NCBI RefSeq assembly: GCF_000447295.1
Contig: NZ_KE650771.1
Span: forward strand, 2,937,600 to 2,993,889
DNA length: 56,290 nt
DNA from: Fischerella sp. PCC 9431
GTDB lineage: Bacteria; Cyanobacteriota; Cyanobacteriia; Cyanobacteriales; Nostocaceae
Direction of reading: 5' to 3'
The notes beneath the pieces were generated by a model that saw only the letters and a list, made by a program, of their open reading frames with translations, had not been told where the DNA came from and did not search any database. Made by a program: the position numbers and the translations under genes. Below are positions 10,008 to 19,600 of this stretch, one piece after another (within the stretch, counting starts at the first letter, position 1; each line of letters opens with the position of its first letter).

Positions 10008-11429
10008 CTAATAAATTGCTAACGAATTAATCATTGTTTCAGCTATTTCTAAATATTGCTCATATTCACTTTCTTCTGCTGTATAAGTAATGATATAGAC
10101 TTGATTATTTTTTAAAGTCCAAATAGCCATTCTTTTAATATTATATCCTTCTTCTTTTCCACTATAAATCACTTCATGTGCGGGTAAATTTGATAATTTA
10201 GTAGGATGAGAATCATGAATTCTAGCATTAGTCAGAAATTGGACTATTTCATTAACAGATAGATTAGTGTATTCCACTAAAGAAGTAGGCTCTTTCAAAG
10301 TTTCAACATTGATATTGACTTCTGCTCTAGTTTTTTTGATGCTACCTATCGTGCGCGGCCAAAATTTAACGACATCTCCAGTAAATGGGTCTCCTATTTG
10401 TTGAATATTCCAAGATTGAGGATATTTTATCCTAATGCTATAGCTAGGATTCTCATAAATAGAGAATTTTGTATCTGTTGATGAATATTGCTTTTGTGGG
10501 TTAAATATTTGGATAATTTGTGGAGTTGTCAAGACTATTATAAATAAAATGCTAGCAAGTAGAACAATTGGAACTGCAATTTTTTTGGATAGTCTCCATT
10601 TTTGAGTTCTCTTGATGTCTGCAATTACTTGTAATACTTCACTTGCAGATTGGTAGCGATCGCGGAAGTCATAGCTTATCATTCTGTCTAAAATATCTAT
10701 TAGATGAGGTTTAATATGTTTGATGTTTATCAGACCTCGCCAAAAAATTCTACTACTATTCGGATCTCTTGGTAGATGTTCAGGTAAAATACCTGTAATA
10801 GCTTGGATAGCAATTAACCCTACAGCATAAATATCACTATTAAATTTTGGTTGACCATTATTTTGTTCATGCGGCATATAACCAGGAGTACCAATAGCAA
10901 TTGTTTTTCCTTGCAAGTTGGCAGCTAATGCACTGATTTGTTTTACTGCTCCAAAATCAATTAAAACTAACTTACCATCCGTGGTACGTCTGATTAAATT
11001 TGCAGGTTTAATATCTCGATGAATCACATTTTGTTGATGGACATATTTGAGTATATTTAATAAGTCCTCTAAAAAACTTATTAACTCTTCTTCACTCCAT
11101 TTTCTACTTGTTTTTAGTTCTAGACTAATAACATTACCTTCTATGTATTCCTGAACTAAATAAAAATCTTCATTTTCCTGGAAATGAGCTAAAAGCCTGG
11201 GTATTTGATCGTGGTTGCCTAATTGGTAAAGAACTTGCGCTTCCTGCTCAAATAAACGTCTAGCCGTCTGTAAAATAAACGGATCGCTAGACTTGGGCTT
11301 GAGCCGCTTGACAACACAATAAGGATTACCGGGTAAATCCTTATCTTTAGCCAGATAAGTCTCAGCAAACCATCCTTTTCCTAATTGTCTGGTAATTTCG
11401 TAGCGCCCTCGGAGGGTTGTTCCTAACAT
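10008..11429 (-). CDS. serine/threonine protein kinase with transmembrane segment and PsbP-like C-terminal domain
   Basis: The protein has an N-terminal Hanks-type kinase domain (about 9-270) with Lys41 (CVVKRL), HRDIKPANL at 137-145, DFG at 158-160 and the P+1 segment GTPGYM. The glycine loop reads GKGWFA, so its last glycine is Ala. One membrane segment (about 285-307) separates it from a C-terminal domain (about 325-473). That domain opens with YSIRIKYPQSW, a pattern of the PsbP/Mog1-like fold. It would lie outside the cytoplasm and could act as a sensor or binding domain. The kinase half is clearly paralogous to the one at 49292-50605, with the same QTARRLF and LGNHDQIPRLL blocks. No cognate substrate is adjacent. 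Confidence 0.9.
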   Translation of the reverse strand: MLGTTLRGRYEITRQLGKGWFAETYLAKDKDLPGNPYCVVKRLKPKSSDPFILQTARRLFEQEAQVLYQLGNHDQIPRLLAHFQENEDFYLVQEYIEGNVISLELKTSRKWSEEELISFLEDLLNILKYVHQQNVIHRDIKPANLIRRTTDGKLVLIDFGAVKQISALAANLQGKTIAIGTPGYMPHEQNNGQPKFNSDIYAVGLIAIQAITGILPEHLPRDPNSSRIFWRGLINIKHIKPHLIDILDRMISYDFRDRYQSASEVLQVIADIKRTQKWRLSKKIAVPIVLLASILFIIVLTTPQIIQIFNPQKQYSSTDTKFSIYENPSYSIRIKYPQSWNIQQIGDPFTGDVVKFWPRTIGSIKKTRAEVNINVETLKEPTSLVEYTNLSVNEIVQFLTNARIHDSHPTKLSNLPAHEVIYSGKEEGYNIKRMAIWTLKNNQVYIITYTAEESEYEQYLEIAETMINSLAIY

Positions 11430-11638
11430 TCATTTAATCCAGGGTTACACATCTTCTGGTTTAATAAAGAGGGAATAGGGAGTGAAGAAAAGCTATTTTT
11501 ATGCTTGGTTGTGGGACTCTCCTATAAATTATTGGCTTGCCAAAGAGTTGCTTTAGCTTTTACGCATCACTAATTTGCTAGTTTGGGCAGACAGTGGAGA
11601 CGGTTATTTTCTCAACTAGGTAATATTCAAGTTAAATT

Positions 11639-11776
11639 ATGAAATCGCCGCTCAGTTCTGATATATTACCTAATTTAGCAGAAGCTTGGAAATTATCAGA
11701 GGTGAAAACATCACTTAGAGCAACTGCCAAGATTAGTGACACCAGTTTAAGCGATCGCAACTCTAGGACAAACTAG
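11639..11776 (+). CDS. possible small ORF (45 aa), unidentified
   Basis: An ATG-to-TAG frame of 45 codons begins MKSPLSSDILPNLAEAW. It has no ribosome-binding site of note, no membrane segment and no family I recognise. It could be a gene remnant or chance. It is listed because it is the only sizeable frame in the long gap upstream of the porin. Confidence 0.15.
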   Translation: MKSPLSSDILPNLAEAWKLSEVKTSLRATAKISDTSLSDRNSRTN

Positions 11777-12307
11777 AATTTTCTATGAGGTTTGGCAGCT
11801 ATAGAGAAATTTTAGAATGATTCTTAGTAGGAATTTCATGCATAAGTCAAATTTGAGACAATTCATTTTTATAAAAAACTTCTTGTTTATACATTAAATT
11901 TTACTAAAGCCATCTTGTATAGAAAGATATCAACGATGTATAGTCATCCATAATCAACTCAGTTAAATTTCTGTTAAAAGTTCCCTATTAAAAGTTCCCG
12001 GTCTTCACGAGTAAGTTCATAACTCAAACCTGGGTTCCTATTATGGCTATTTCATTCTAGACACAAACCGCCCTGAACTAAAGTTCATAGGCTAATAGTT
12101 TGAGTCCCCTAAAACTGACTAAAGTATTAATCAACAGTCAGTTTTAACCGAGTTTTGCTATTAGCGTCAGAATTAATTCTGAGGTGGGTTGGATGAGAAT
12201 GAAATAGCCCTGGAGTTCCTATATATCAAGTTCAATAATTAGCTGTTATTAACATGACAGATACAGCTTGTTAATGGAGATTGAACAAATCCTTACCATT
12301 AACTCGA

Positions 12308-12345
12308 TAACTCTTATCTTTTCAATCAAGTAAGAGTTAATTTTT
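12308..12345 (+). promoter_or_regulatory. hairpin 36 bp upstream of the porin start
   Basis: A perfect 9-bp inverted repeat, TAACTCTTA (12308-12316) and TAAGAGTTA (12331-12339), with a 14-nt loop is followed by ATTTTTC. The stem is AT-rich, so it would be a weak terminator. It may serve as an attenuator or an mRNA-stability element in the porin leader. Confidence 0.4.
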
Positions 12346-12375
12346 CATGTTTTTTGAGTGTGAGGATTTAATAGC

Positions 12376-14493
12376 ATGATAGGTAAAAAATATTTACTTC
12401 TAAATGGGGCTTCCGCAATTTTGTTCTTTTTATCAATAACTGCGGCAGAAGCTGTTGAACAGTCAATAATAGAAGAACAGATACTACAATCTACTAATAC
12501 AAATGTAGCTCAGTTAAGTAAAAAAGAATTACTTCCGTTAAAGAAAAAAATAAAAATAAACTCTCTTGATTGGCTGGAACAAAATACTACTCTGCAATCA
12601 GATTTAAATTTTGATGTAGAACAATCAAGAAATTGGGTAAGTGATATTTCCCAGCAAAAAAATGACGGTAATAGCTCAATAAATAGCATTGAGCAAGTAA
12701 CATCTGTGTCTCAATTATCGGATGTGCGACCTACTGATTGGGCTTTTCAAGCACTGCAATCTCTCGTAGAACGGTATGGCGTAATAGCTGGTTATCCAGA
12801 TGGCACCTTTCGAGGAAATCGCCCGATGACTCGCTACGAATTTGCTGCGGGATTAAATGCAGCCTTGGACAAGATTAATGAACTTACTGTTGCTGGTACA
12901 GAAGATAAAGTTCGTAAAGAGGATTTAGTAACACTGCAAAAACTACAAGAAGAGTTTGCTGCTGAATTAACTTCTTTGCGAGGTCGTGTTGATAATCTGG
13001 AAGCTCGTACAGCAGAAATAGCAGCAAATCAATTTTCGACAACTACAGTACTTGGAGGAGAAGTAATTTTTGCAGTCGCCAGCGCCTTTGGAGGTAACCC
13101 ACCAGGAGGTTGTAGATTCTTAGGTGACATTGGGGATCGCGATTCAAATCGTGAAGTCGATTGTATAAATCGAAAAGATCCAGGTAGAAATACAGTTTTG
13201 GCTCACTTGACTCGCTTGGGATTAGAAACTTCGTTTTCTGGAAAAGATCGCTTGCGAACTTACTTAGTAACAGGCAATTTTGATAACGGTGGTTTTACAA
13301 ATGCTGAGTCATTAAATACCTATATGTCTCGCCTGTCTTACCAGGCAGGCTTAGAAAATCAAGTCATACTGGATTTAATGGAATATCGTTTTCCTGCCTT
13401 TAATGATCGGGTTGTTTTTAGTGTTATTCCCTTTGGTTTCAGCCTCAGCAATATTTTGAGTGCCAATTCTCCTTACTTTGATACAGGGCGAGGCTCAATT
13501 TCAAGCTTTGGAGAAGCAAGTCCCATTTTTAAAATCGGTGGAGTTTTGGATGCTGGTGCAGGCTTTGATTGGTTAATTTCTGACAAAGTACGCTTGCAAG
13601 TAGCTTATGGTACAGGAGGTAGTGCCGACCCAGAAAGAGGATTCTTTGGCGCAGACAGAAGTGTCCTCGGCGCACAATTGGTAGTGGCACCCTTTGACAA
13701 TCTGATTACAGGAATAACTTATGTAAATGCATATACCAGTGATGGCGTATTGGGTACATTTACAGGTAGTGTAAATGCCGAAACCTCTGGCTTGTGGTCT
13801 GGTTCATCCATTCCTGCACCAGCAGACAGAGCAAATGGTTCTGGCTTTGATGACTGCTGTAGATATTTTATCGGGGATCGAGCTGCCAATACTAATGCTG
13901 TTGGGGCTACATTGCAATGGCGCGTCACCGAAAAATTAACCTTTGGAGCTTGGGGGGGATATATGTTTACCCAATTCCGAGACCGACTTCCTGACTTTCC
14001 TCTTTCTGGATCTGTCGATGGTGATAATGTTCCTGATGGAATTGGAACTTCAGCTGGCAAGAAACCTTTTGCCAACGCTGCCACTTTCCTATTTTCTTTG
14101 GGTCTGTCAGATCCCTTTGGTAGAGAAGGAGATTTATTTGGCTTTCTATTTGGTATGCCACCAAAATTGGTTGATGCTGGACCTGAAACACCAGGCACAC
14201 CTGTACCTTTTTATGAGTCCTCAAGAAGGGGTGAACCTGATGTTCCAGTAACCGATAACAACACAAACCTAGACACTGTAGGTGTTGTAGTAAATAATAC
14301 TGGAGACGAATTACCAAAGAGAGTTGGAAAGAAAGATGAAGCGACTTCACTGCACTTTGAAGTTTTCTACCGCTTCAGAGTAAGTGATAATGTGTGGATT
14401 ACACCAGGCTTTTTCGTTGTCACAAATCCAGGGCATATTGCTGATAACGATACGATTTTCGTTGGTACTCTCCGCACTACCTTCCGCTTTTAG
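12376..14493 (+). CDS. SLH domain-containing OprB-type outer-membrane porin (iron uptake porin type)
   Basis: A signal peptide (about 1-27) is followed by a spacer and an SLH domain (about 114-170, with DVRPTDWAFQAL and GYPDGTFRGNRPMTRYEFAAG, shown in parts) that anchors the porin to peptidoglycan-linked polymers. A short coiled coil follows (about 180-217), then a beta-barrel of the OprB family that ends in the aromatic Phe typical of outer-membrane proteins. At 705 residues it is somewhat longer than most family members because of the N-terminal spacer. Family members pass small solutes and inorganic ions, and some are linked to iron uptake. It is preceded by a long structured leader and followed by a strong terminator. 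Confidence 0.93.
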   Translation: MIGKKYLLLNGASAILFFLSITAAEAVEQSIIEEQILQSTNTNVAQLSKKELLPLKKKIKINSLDWLEQNTTLQSDLNFDVEQSRNWVSDISQQKNDGNSSINSIEQVTSVSQLSDVRPTDWAFQALQSLVERYGVIAGYPDGTFRGNRPMTRYEFAAGLNAALDKINELTVAGTEDKVRKEDLVTLQKLQEEFAAELTSLRGRVDNLEARTAEIAANQFSTTTVLGGEVIFAVASAFGGNPPGGCRFLGDIGDRDSNREVDCINRKDPGRNTVLAHLTRLGLETSFSGKDRLRTYLVTGNFDNGGFTNAESLNTYMSRLSYQAGLENQVILDLMEYRFPAFNDRVVFSVIPFGFSLSNILSANSPYFDTGRGSISSFGEASPIFKIGGVLDAGAGFDWLISDKVRLQVAYGTGGSADPERGFFGADRSVLGAQLVVAPFDNLITGITYVNAYTSDGVLGTFTGSVNAETSGLWSGSSIPAPADRANGSGFDDCCRYFIGDRAANTNAVGATLQWRVTEKLTFGAWGGYMFTQFRDRLPDFPLSGSVDGDNVPDGIGTSAGKKPFANAATFLFSLGLSDPFGREGDLFGFLFGMPPKLVDAGPETPGTPVPFYESSRRGEPDVPVTDNNTNLDTVGVVVNNTGDELPKRVGKKDEATSLHFEVFYRFRVSDNVWITPGFFVVTNPGHIADNDTIFVGTLRTTFRF

Positions 14494-14507
14494 AGCCTCT
14501 ATTTGAC

Positions 14508-14540
14508 AATCCCACGCGCTTATATCCGTGGGATTTTTGT
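14508..14540 (+). terminator. rho-independent terminator of the porin gene
   Basis: AATCCCACG (14508-14516) pairs with CGTGGGATT (14527-14535), and the stem is followed by TTTGTT. The stem sits 15 bp after the porin stop codon. The T tract is on the + strand only. Confidence 0.85.
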
Positions 14541-14554
14541 TACATCTAGCCAAC

Positions 14555-16183
14555 TTATTTTTTGAGATTTTTATATATCAAAATTTGAGTAGGGTCTAGT
14601 TGGACACCACTCATACCAGTTTGAGCGAAGACATAATCTTTACTTTGCCATAGAGGAATGTAAGGTATGTCGCGCGCCAATATATTTTGAATTTCTGCAA
14701 AAATTTGTTTACGTGCTTCGGGGTTTTGTTCTTGTCGTTGTTTGTCAATCAGTTGATTCATTTGGGGATTATAGTAAAAAGAACCTTGAGATTGACTTCC
14801 CCCATTTTCACATCCCTTTTCTAGTGAACCTTTGTCACAAGATAAAAATGGCTGAATATAATTATCTGCGTCCAAAAAATCAGGATACCAATCTAGTAAA
14901 AATGTTGGATATAAGCCTTTAGAAATGTTTTTAAAAGCTGTGGTAGACTCTACAGTATTTATTTCAAATTGCAGTAGACCATCCATTGTTTTTTTAGCCA
15001 GAGCTTTGATTACTATTGCTGCTAAACTCCGAGTTGGAGAACCAGAAGGATACCAAAGTTCGACTTTGGCGGGATTATCTTTGGAAAAGCCTGATTTGAT
15101 TAGCAACTCTTTAGCTTTTTGGATGTTTCCATCACCATATTGCTCTTTAAAAATTGGTTGATAATCATTAAATGATTTTGGAATCAAACTATAAAGTGCT
15201 TCCGCTTGGTCATATAATACTCGTTCATATATTAATGGACGATTAACCATTGCTGCGATCGCACTTCTGACTGCTGGGTTATTCACTGGCTTTTGATTAC
15301 GGTTGATAGCCAAATAACTGATTACATTACCTTGATTGGGAATCGCTTGCCAAACGCCTTTTTTTGCACTCGCTGCCAAGCTACGAACTTGGTCTGGGTC
15401 CATACTCAAGCCAGCTACATCCACAGCTTTTTTACGAAAGGCGTTGTACAAATTCACACCACTGCTAAAAATTTGGACATTGATACCTTGATTTAAGGGT
15501 TTTTCTCCCCAATATTTGTCAAAAATATCAAATTGTAACGAATCAGGACCAAATTTTGTTAATTTGTAAGGACCAGTCCCAACAAAAGTATTGGGAGTGA
15601 ATTTTCCTTCGCCAATTTCGTAAGCTTTTGGTGATACCGGACAAACACCAGCAAACGCCAGCAACGAGGGAAATGCTGCAAATGGCTTTTTCAGCTTGAT
15701 TGTTAATTCATATTCGCTTGTCGCTTTGGCTGACTCTACAATATCTCCCAGCAAGAAAGCAGGTTTACCCTTGTTTTCAATAAAACGGCGTATGGTGAAA
15801 GCCATTGCTTCCGCATTAAAAGGAGTTCCATCGTGAAATATTACTCCTTGACGTAGAGGGATGGTATAAGTTAAACCATCTGGACTCACTTTCGGGAAGG
15901 CGGTAGCTAGCTGTGGTTTAATTTCTGTGCTTCCTGGTTCATAGGTGTAGAGGCGATCGCTTATGTTATACACCAACGATAATGATGCCAATTCATAGGC
16001 ATCAGATGGATCGAGAGTACGTGGTTTTAATGTTGTACCAACAGTAATGCGACCATTACCAGATGCTAATGTGTTTGTTTGCGAACTACTAGCACAACCT
16101 ACAAATAACAATAAACACAGACAAACAGCCAGTACTTGTGTTATCTGCACCCATCGCCTAGCAGACAAAAAAGACCAGTTCAT
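14555..16183 (-). CDS. ABC transporter substrate-binding lipoprotein, family 5 (oligopeptide/dipeptide type)
   Basis: This is the extracytoplasmic binding component of a peptide/nickel-type ABC importer. The signal peptide ends in the lipobox LFVGC with Cys30 as the lipidated residue, after which comes a SASS-type spacer. The mature part has the family-5 opening (ITVGTTLKPRTLDPSDAYE, in part), FHDGTPFNAEAM with the conserved DG, and TGPYKLTKF. The length of 542 is normal for the family. It may work with the DppB-type permease at 4443-5468, which is on the same strand 9 kb away, but this is inference. The ligand cannot be predicted. Confidence 0.93.
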   Translation of the reverse strand: MNWSFLSARRWVQITQVLAVCLCLLLFVGCASSSQTNTLASGNGRITVGTTLKPRTLDPSDAYELASLSLVYNISDRLYTYEPGSTEIKPQLATAFPKVSPDGLTYTIPLRQGVIFHDGTPFNAEAMAFTIRRFIENKGKPAFLLGDIVESAKATSEYELTIKLKKPFAAFPSLLAFAGVCPVSPKAYEIGEGKFTPNTFVGTGPYKLTKFGPDSLQFDIFDKYWGEKPLNQGINVQIFSSGVNLYNAFRKKAVDVAGLSMDPDQVRSLAASAKKGVWQAIPNQGNVISYLAINRNQKPVNNPAVRSAIAAMVNRPLIYERVLYDQAEALYSLIPKSFNDYQPIFKEQYGDGNIQKAKELLIKSGFSKDNPAKVELWYPSGSPTRSLAAIVIKALAKKTMDGLLQFEINTVESTTAFKNISKGLYPTFLLDWYPDFLDADNYIQPFLSCDKGSLEKGCENGGSQSQGSFYYNPQMNQLIDKQRQEQNPEARKQIFAEIQNILARDIPYIPLWQSKDYVFAQTGMSGVQLDPTQILIYKNLKK

Positions 16184-16711
16184 GGCATGGAATTTGGGAA
16201 TAAGTGGTTTGTTATTTTACTACATAATGTCCAAAACAGTTTTATTAATAATCGATACTTTGATTTTGAAATCAAAGAGAAAAATTATTCAGTATCTTAA
16301 AATTTTTTTCTGTTTATAAAGTTATGTTTTGAATCCAGTTAATTTTTTTTATTTATGAAATATACATAAAATTTAATGTTATCCCACAAGTAAAAATGTT
16401 TAGTTTAATTAAAGTTACAAAATAACAGAAGCTAGTCGTAAATTCGGATTTGATAGAAGAAGAGGTTTGTTAGGTCTTAGTAAACAGCTTGATCGTGCAT
16501 TTCCCAGGTGTAAAACATTGAGGAGGAAGCAACAGACTCAGGAGTAGAGAGGGAATGGGGACGGAGAACTAATTTTTTTCGATGCTCTATAACTCAATTC
16601 ACCTCTATTCATCATCTCCGTCCTTCTCTATAGTCCCCACTCTGTTTATGATCCCGTAGCTATAATGTACAAATCTCATTTGATACATAGATAAATGAGG
16701 TTTTCACGGAA
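16184..16711. other. gene-free stretch between divergent genes
   Basis: This 528-bp AT-rich region lies between the binding-protein gene (minus) and the small protein at 16712 (plus). It contains a TATAAT at 16661-16666 that could serve the right-hand gene, though no matching -35 is present. A purine-rich block and a pyrimidine-rich block (about 16525-16570 and 16600-16645, GGGGACGGAGA-like against its near-complement) could pair. Nothing coding is seen. Confidence 0.5.
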
Positions 16712-17092
16712 TTGCTAGCAATTAATTCTAGAGAATCTAACAGCGAGACTAAAAGTGTGAAGTACTTCTTTTTATCTGAAGGATGGACAGTTGGCAGAGT
16801 TTGGGCATCTGAAGGACTTTGGCAAATCACTGCATGGCGACGCCAACCAGATATTCAACGTATGAATATTTGTTTATTAGAACAAGGCGAAGTAATGTGG
16901 CTTTACCGAGTAGAAGATGCCATTATCACCGTCGAAGTCAAGCCAGCGATCTCACCACAAACAGGTAGATCTACTCAAGTGATCGGTCAAGTTATACTGA
17001 GGCGGTTAATGAGCGCGGAACAAGTTATAGAGCGCTTAGAGACTGCCTCAGCTAGGTGTCAGCTACAAAACATAGCATCCATCGTACAGTAG
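16712..17092 (+). CDS. conserved cyanobacterial small protein of unknown function
   Basis: This soluble protein of up to 126 residues has no membrane segment. The frame opens at a TTG (16712). A GTG at 16757, giving a protein that starts (M)KYFFLSEGWTVGRVW, is a plausible alternative, since the strongly patterned sequence begins there. It is rich in Trp and Arg at the start (GRVWASEGLWQITAWRRQPD) and ends with an acidic helix (LMSAEQVIERLETA). It gives me the impression of a conserved cyanobacterial family, but I know no function. It lies 360 bp upstream of psbB in the same direction. Confidence 0.7.
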   Translation: MLAINSRESNSETKSVKYFFLSEGWTVGRVWASEGLWQITAWRRQPDIQRMNICLLEQGEVMWLYRVEDAIITVEVKPAISPQTGRSTQVIGQVILRRLMSAEQVIERLETASARCQLQNIASIVQ

Positions 17093-17451
17093 AAATTAAA
17101 TACTAAAAATCAGGGGTTGATAGGTTGGTAGTTGGTCATTGATTTTTTGTAACAAAAACGAAACAAAAGATAAGAGCCAGCTACTAACTACTATCTACCG
17201 ATTAGTAACTAAGCTTAAGTGCTTTGATACCCTTGCAAACAGCTCCATCAATAGTTACACTTTTTTAAACATTCTCATTTTTACTTAGCGATCGCCACCT
17301 TGGGGTAAAACGCCCTGAAAGTGCCGTGTGTCGCGTAAGTAGCCACACTGTCTGACTTTTAAGACCAAGCTGTGGAAATTTCAAGCTCTGGCAATAAAAA
17401 AACACGGAAAAATTGTTTTGTAAACAAACTCATCGAGGAGGAGCGTAGTCG
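17093..17451 (+). promoter_or_regulatory. psbB upstream region
   Basis: This 359-bp intergenic stretch must hold the psbB promoter and leader. I could not fix a convincing -35/-10 pair. One HIP1 octamer lies at about 17288-17295. A strong Shine-Dalgarno, GAGGAGGAG, at 17435-17443 lies 8 nt before the psbB ATG, fitting a highly translated gene. Confidence 0.6.
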
Positions 17452-18981
17452 ATGGGACTACCTTGGTACCGAGTACATACAGTCGTTCTGAATGATCCAG
17501 GACGACTGATTTCTGTACACTTGATGCACACAGCGTTGGTGGCTGGCTGGGCTGGTTCAATGGCTTTATACGAACTGGCTATTTATGATCCCAGTGACCC
17601 AGTTCTCAACCCCATGTGGCGTCAAGGTATGTTCGTGCTGCCCTTCATGGCACGCTTGGGCGTTGTAGGCTCTTGGGGCGGTTGGAACGTTGCTGGCGAA
17701 ACCAACTACGACCCTGGTTTTTGGTCATTTGAAGGTGTAGCCGCCGCTCATATTGTTCTATCAGGTCTGTTATTCCTAGCTGCTGTTTGGCACTGGGTTT
17801 TTTGGGACTTGGAACTGTTTCAAGATCCCCGTACAGGTGAACCTGCTCTTGACTTGCCAAAAATGTTTGGCATTCACTTGTTCTTATCTGGTCTTCTTTG
17901 CTTCGGCTTTGGTGCTTTCCACCTTACTGGACTTTGGGGACCAGGAATGTGGGTTTCGGATGCCTACGGCTTAACTGGTCACATAGCACCAGTCGCACCA
18001 GAATGGGGACCAGATGGGTTTAACCCATTCAACCCTGGTGGTGTCGTAGCTCACCACATCGCCGCAGGCGTTGTCGGCATTATTGCTGGTTTATTCCACC
18101 TAAGTGTAAGACCACCCGAAAGGCTCTACAAAGCCCTACGGATGGGTAACATCGAAACCGTACTTTCTAGCAGTATTGCTGCTGTATTCTTTGCGGCTTT
18201 TGTCGTTGCTGGTACTATGTGGTACGGTAGCGCCACCACTCCAATTGAACTGTTTGGCCCTACCCGCTACCAGTGGGATCAAAGCTACTTTAAGCAAGAA
18301 ATTCAACGTCGCGTACAGACAGGCATTGCTTCTGGTGAGACTCCTTCCGAAGCATGGTCACAAATTCCTGAAAAATTGGCATTCTACGATTATGTCGGCA
18401 ATAGCCCCGCCAAGGGTGGTCTATTCCGTACAGGTCCTATGGTTAAAGGTGATGGTATAGCCCAATCTTGGGTTGGTCATCCTGTATTCACAGATGCCGA
18501 AGGACGGGAATTAGAAGTACGTCGTTTGCCTAACTTCTTTGAAACCTTCCCTGTAATTCTGACCGACAAGGATGGTATTGTCCGTGCTGACATTCCCTTC
18601 CGTCGAGCAGAATCTCAAAACAGCTTTGAGCAAACTGGTGTCAAAGTTAGCTTTTATGGTGGTGACTTAGATGGTCAAAGCTTTACAAACCCCGCAGATG
18701 TGAAGAAGTGGGCGCGTAAAGCTCAAGGCGGCGAAGTATTTGAGTTCGATAGGGAAACTTTAAACTCTGATGGTGTATTCCGCACCAGTCCTAGAGGTTG
18801 GTTTACCTTTGGACACGCTTGCTTTGCGTTGTTGTTCTTCTTTGGTCATATCTGGCACGGTTCTCGGACAATTTACCGAGACGTATTTGCGGGTGTTGAC
18901 CCAGACTTGGAAGAACAAGTCGAGTTTGGTGTATTTGCGAAAGTGGGTGACTTGTCCACTCGTAAGAAGGAAGCTGTTTAA
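17452..18981 (+). CDS. psbB: photosystem II CP47 chlorophyll-binding core antenna protein
   Basis: CP47 is a thylakoid membrane protein with six transmembrane helices that binds antenna chlorophylls and passes energy to the PSII reaction centre. The protein opens [18 protein letters not shown] and has 509 residues, the standard length. Histidines in the helices (for example in [20 protein letters not shown] and GHIWHGSRT) are the expected chlorophyll ligands. The large lumenal loop between helices V and VI occupies about 260-445. The ribosome site is excellent (17435-17443). psbT follows 188 bp downstream. Confidence 0.99.
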   Translation: MGLPWYRVHTVVLNDPGRLISVHLMHTALVAGWAGSMALYELAIYDPSDPVLNPMWRQGMFVLPFMARLGVVGSWGGWNVAGETNYDPGFWSFEGVAAAHIVLSGLLFLAAVWHWVFWDLELFQDPRTGEPALDLPKMFGIHLFLSGLLCFGFGAFHLTGLWGPGMWVSDAYGLTGHIAPVAPEWGPDGFNPFNPGGVVAHHIAAGVVGIIAGLFHLSVRPPERLYKALRMGNIETVLSSSIAAVFFAAFVVAGTMWYGSATTPIELFGPTRYQWDQSYFKQEIQRRVQTGIASGETPSEAWSQIPEKLAFYDYVGNSPAKGGLFRTGPMVKGDGIAQSWVGHPVFTDAEGRELEVRRLPNFFETFPVILTDKDGIVRADIPFRRAESQNSFEQTGVKVSFYGGDLDGQSFTNPADVKKWARKAQGGEVFEFDRETLNSDGVFRTSPRGWFTFGHACFALLFFFGHIWHGSRTIYRDVFAGVDPDLEEQVEFGVFAKVGDLSTRKKEAV

Positions 18982-18994
18982 AGCCTAGAAGATT

Positions 18995-19020
18995 AGGGAT
19001 TAGGTTATATCCTAATCCCT
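18995..19020 (+). promoter_or_regulatory. intercistronic hairpin between psbB and psbT
   Basis: A perfect 10-bp stem, AGGGATTAGG (18995-19004) and CCTAATCCCT (19011-19020), has a 6-nt loop and starts 13 bp after the psbB stop. No T tract follows, so it looks like an mRNA-stabilising or processing hairpin rather than a full terminator. A second imperfect stem, TCTCATT...AATGAGA, lies at about 19109-19136. Confidence 0.6.
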
Positions 19021-19169
19021 GAACTTGGTATAATACAATTACTGCCGTGGGACACACGGTGGCTGCTTGCAGAGGGTAAAGTCAATCGACTCCCAGTGAA
19101 GCAAGAATCTCATTTAGGCGTTATGCCCAATGAGAATGTCAAAATTCCAGATATGCAGGGGCTTGTGAT

Positions 19170-19274
19170 ATGGAAAGCGTGGCATATATCTTGATTTTGA
19201 CTTTGGCAATCGGAACTCTTTTCTTTGCGATCGCATTCCGCGAACCTCCTCGCATTGAAAAGAAAGAAGACTAA
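19170..19274 (+). CDS. psbT: photosystem II reaction centre protein T
   Basis: This 34-residue single-helix protein begins [19 protein letters not shown] and ends PPRIEKKED. It matches PsbT in length, topology (a short lumenal N-terminus, one helix at about 4-23 and a charged stromal tail) and position behind psbB. PsbT lies at the PSII dimer interface and stabilises the QA site. CAGGGG about 8 nt upstream acts as the ribosome site. A strong terminator follows. Confidence 0.97.
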   Translation: MESVAYILILTLAIGTLFFAIAFREPPRIEKKED

Positions 19275-19313
19275 TTTTGTGTTGCCAAATTTTTGATATT
19301 GTTCCTTAGAAAT

Positions 19314-19357
19314 AAATAACCGCAGTTTGCTTATTTAGTAACTGCGGTTATTTATTA
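19314..19357 (+). terminator. psbT terminator
   Basis: A perfect 14-bp stem (AAATAACCGCAGTT at 19314-19327 against AACTGCGGTTATTT at 19340-19353) with a 12-nt loop sits 39 bp after psbT. The stem ends in a T-rich run, so it closes the psbB-psbT unit. Confidence 0.88.
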
Positions 19358-19366
19358 TCGTACTGT

Positions 19367-19400
19367 TAGGGGCGTACAGCTAGTTAGCCGTGCGCCCCTA
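19367..19400. repeat. dispersed-type palindrome (TAGGGGCG...CGCCCCTA)
   Basis: TAGGGGCG (19367-19374) pairs with CGCCCCTA (19393-19400), and the pairing continues imperfectly inward to a TAGTTA loop. It has the form of the short GC-rich palindromes scattered between genes in Nostocales. It lies between the psbT terminator and rpsA. Confidence 0.6.
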
Positions 19401-19600
19401 CTATTGGGACTTAAGTTTTTAGATAAAAAAGATTTAATTTTTGATATAATTTACTATCTGTGAAATAATGTGCGCTAAGTCAGCTTTTCTGCGCTAGGAT
19501 GATTTAGGGATGTAGGTGTAGACATCCTATGTCACGCTTGCACATACATCGCGCTTGTGGCAAAACCATTACGGAGAAGAACAACCAGGAAACAATCAGC

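Larger units (their letters stand above)
11430..12375 (+). other. long gene-free stretch upstream of the SLH porin with several hairpins
   Basis: This 946-bp stretch has no convincing gene. Its right half (about 11970-12340) is dense in secondary structure: a repeated TTAAAAGTTCCC word (11974-11985, 11988-11999), a TGAACT/AGTTCA palindrome (12074-12087), a perfect 10-bp inverted repeat AAAACTGACT/AGTCAGTTTT (12111-12145), the palindrome CAGAATTAATTCTG (12168-12181) and TAACTCTTA/TAAGAGTTA (12308-12339). It may be a long 5' leader of the porin gene or hold a small RNA. A 45-codon frame at 11639-11776 is listed separately. Confidence 0.5.

Noticed and set aside
13719-14350. Open frames of 102-159 codons overlapping the porin
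   Set aside because: They are shadows of the porin frame, without ribosome sites or recognisable families.
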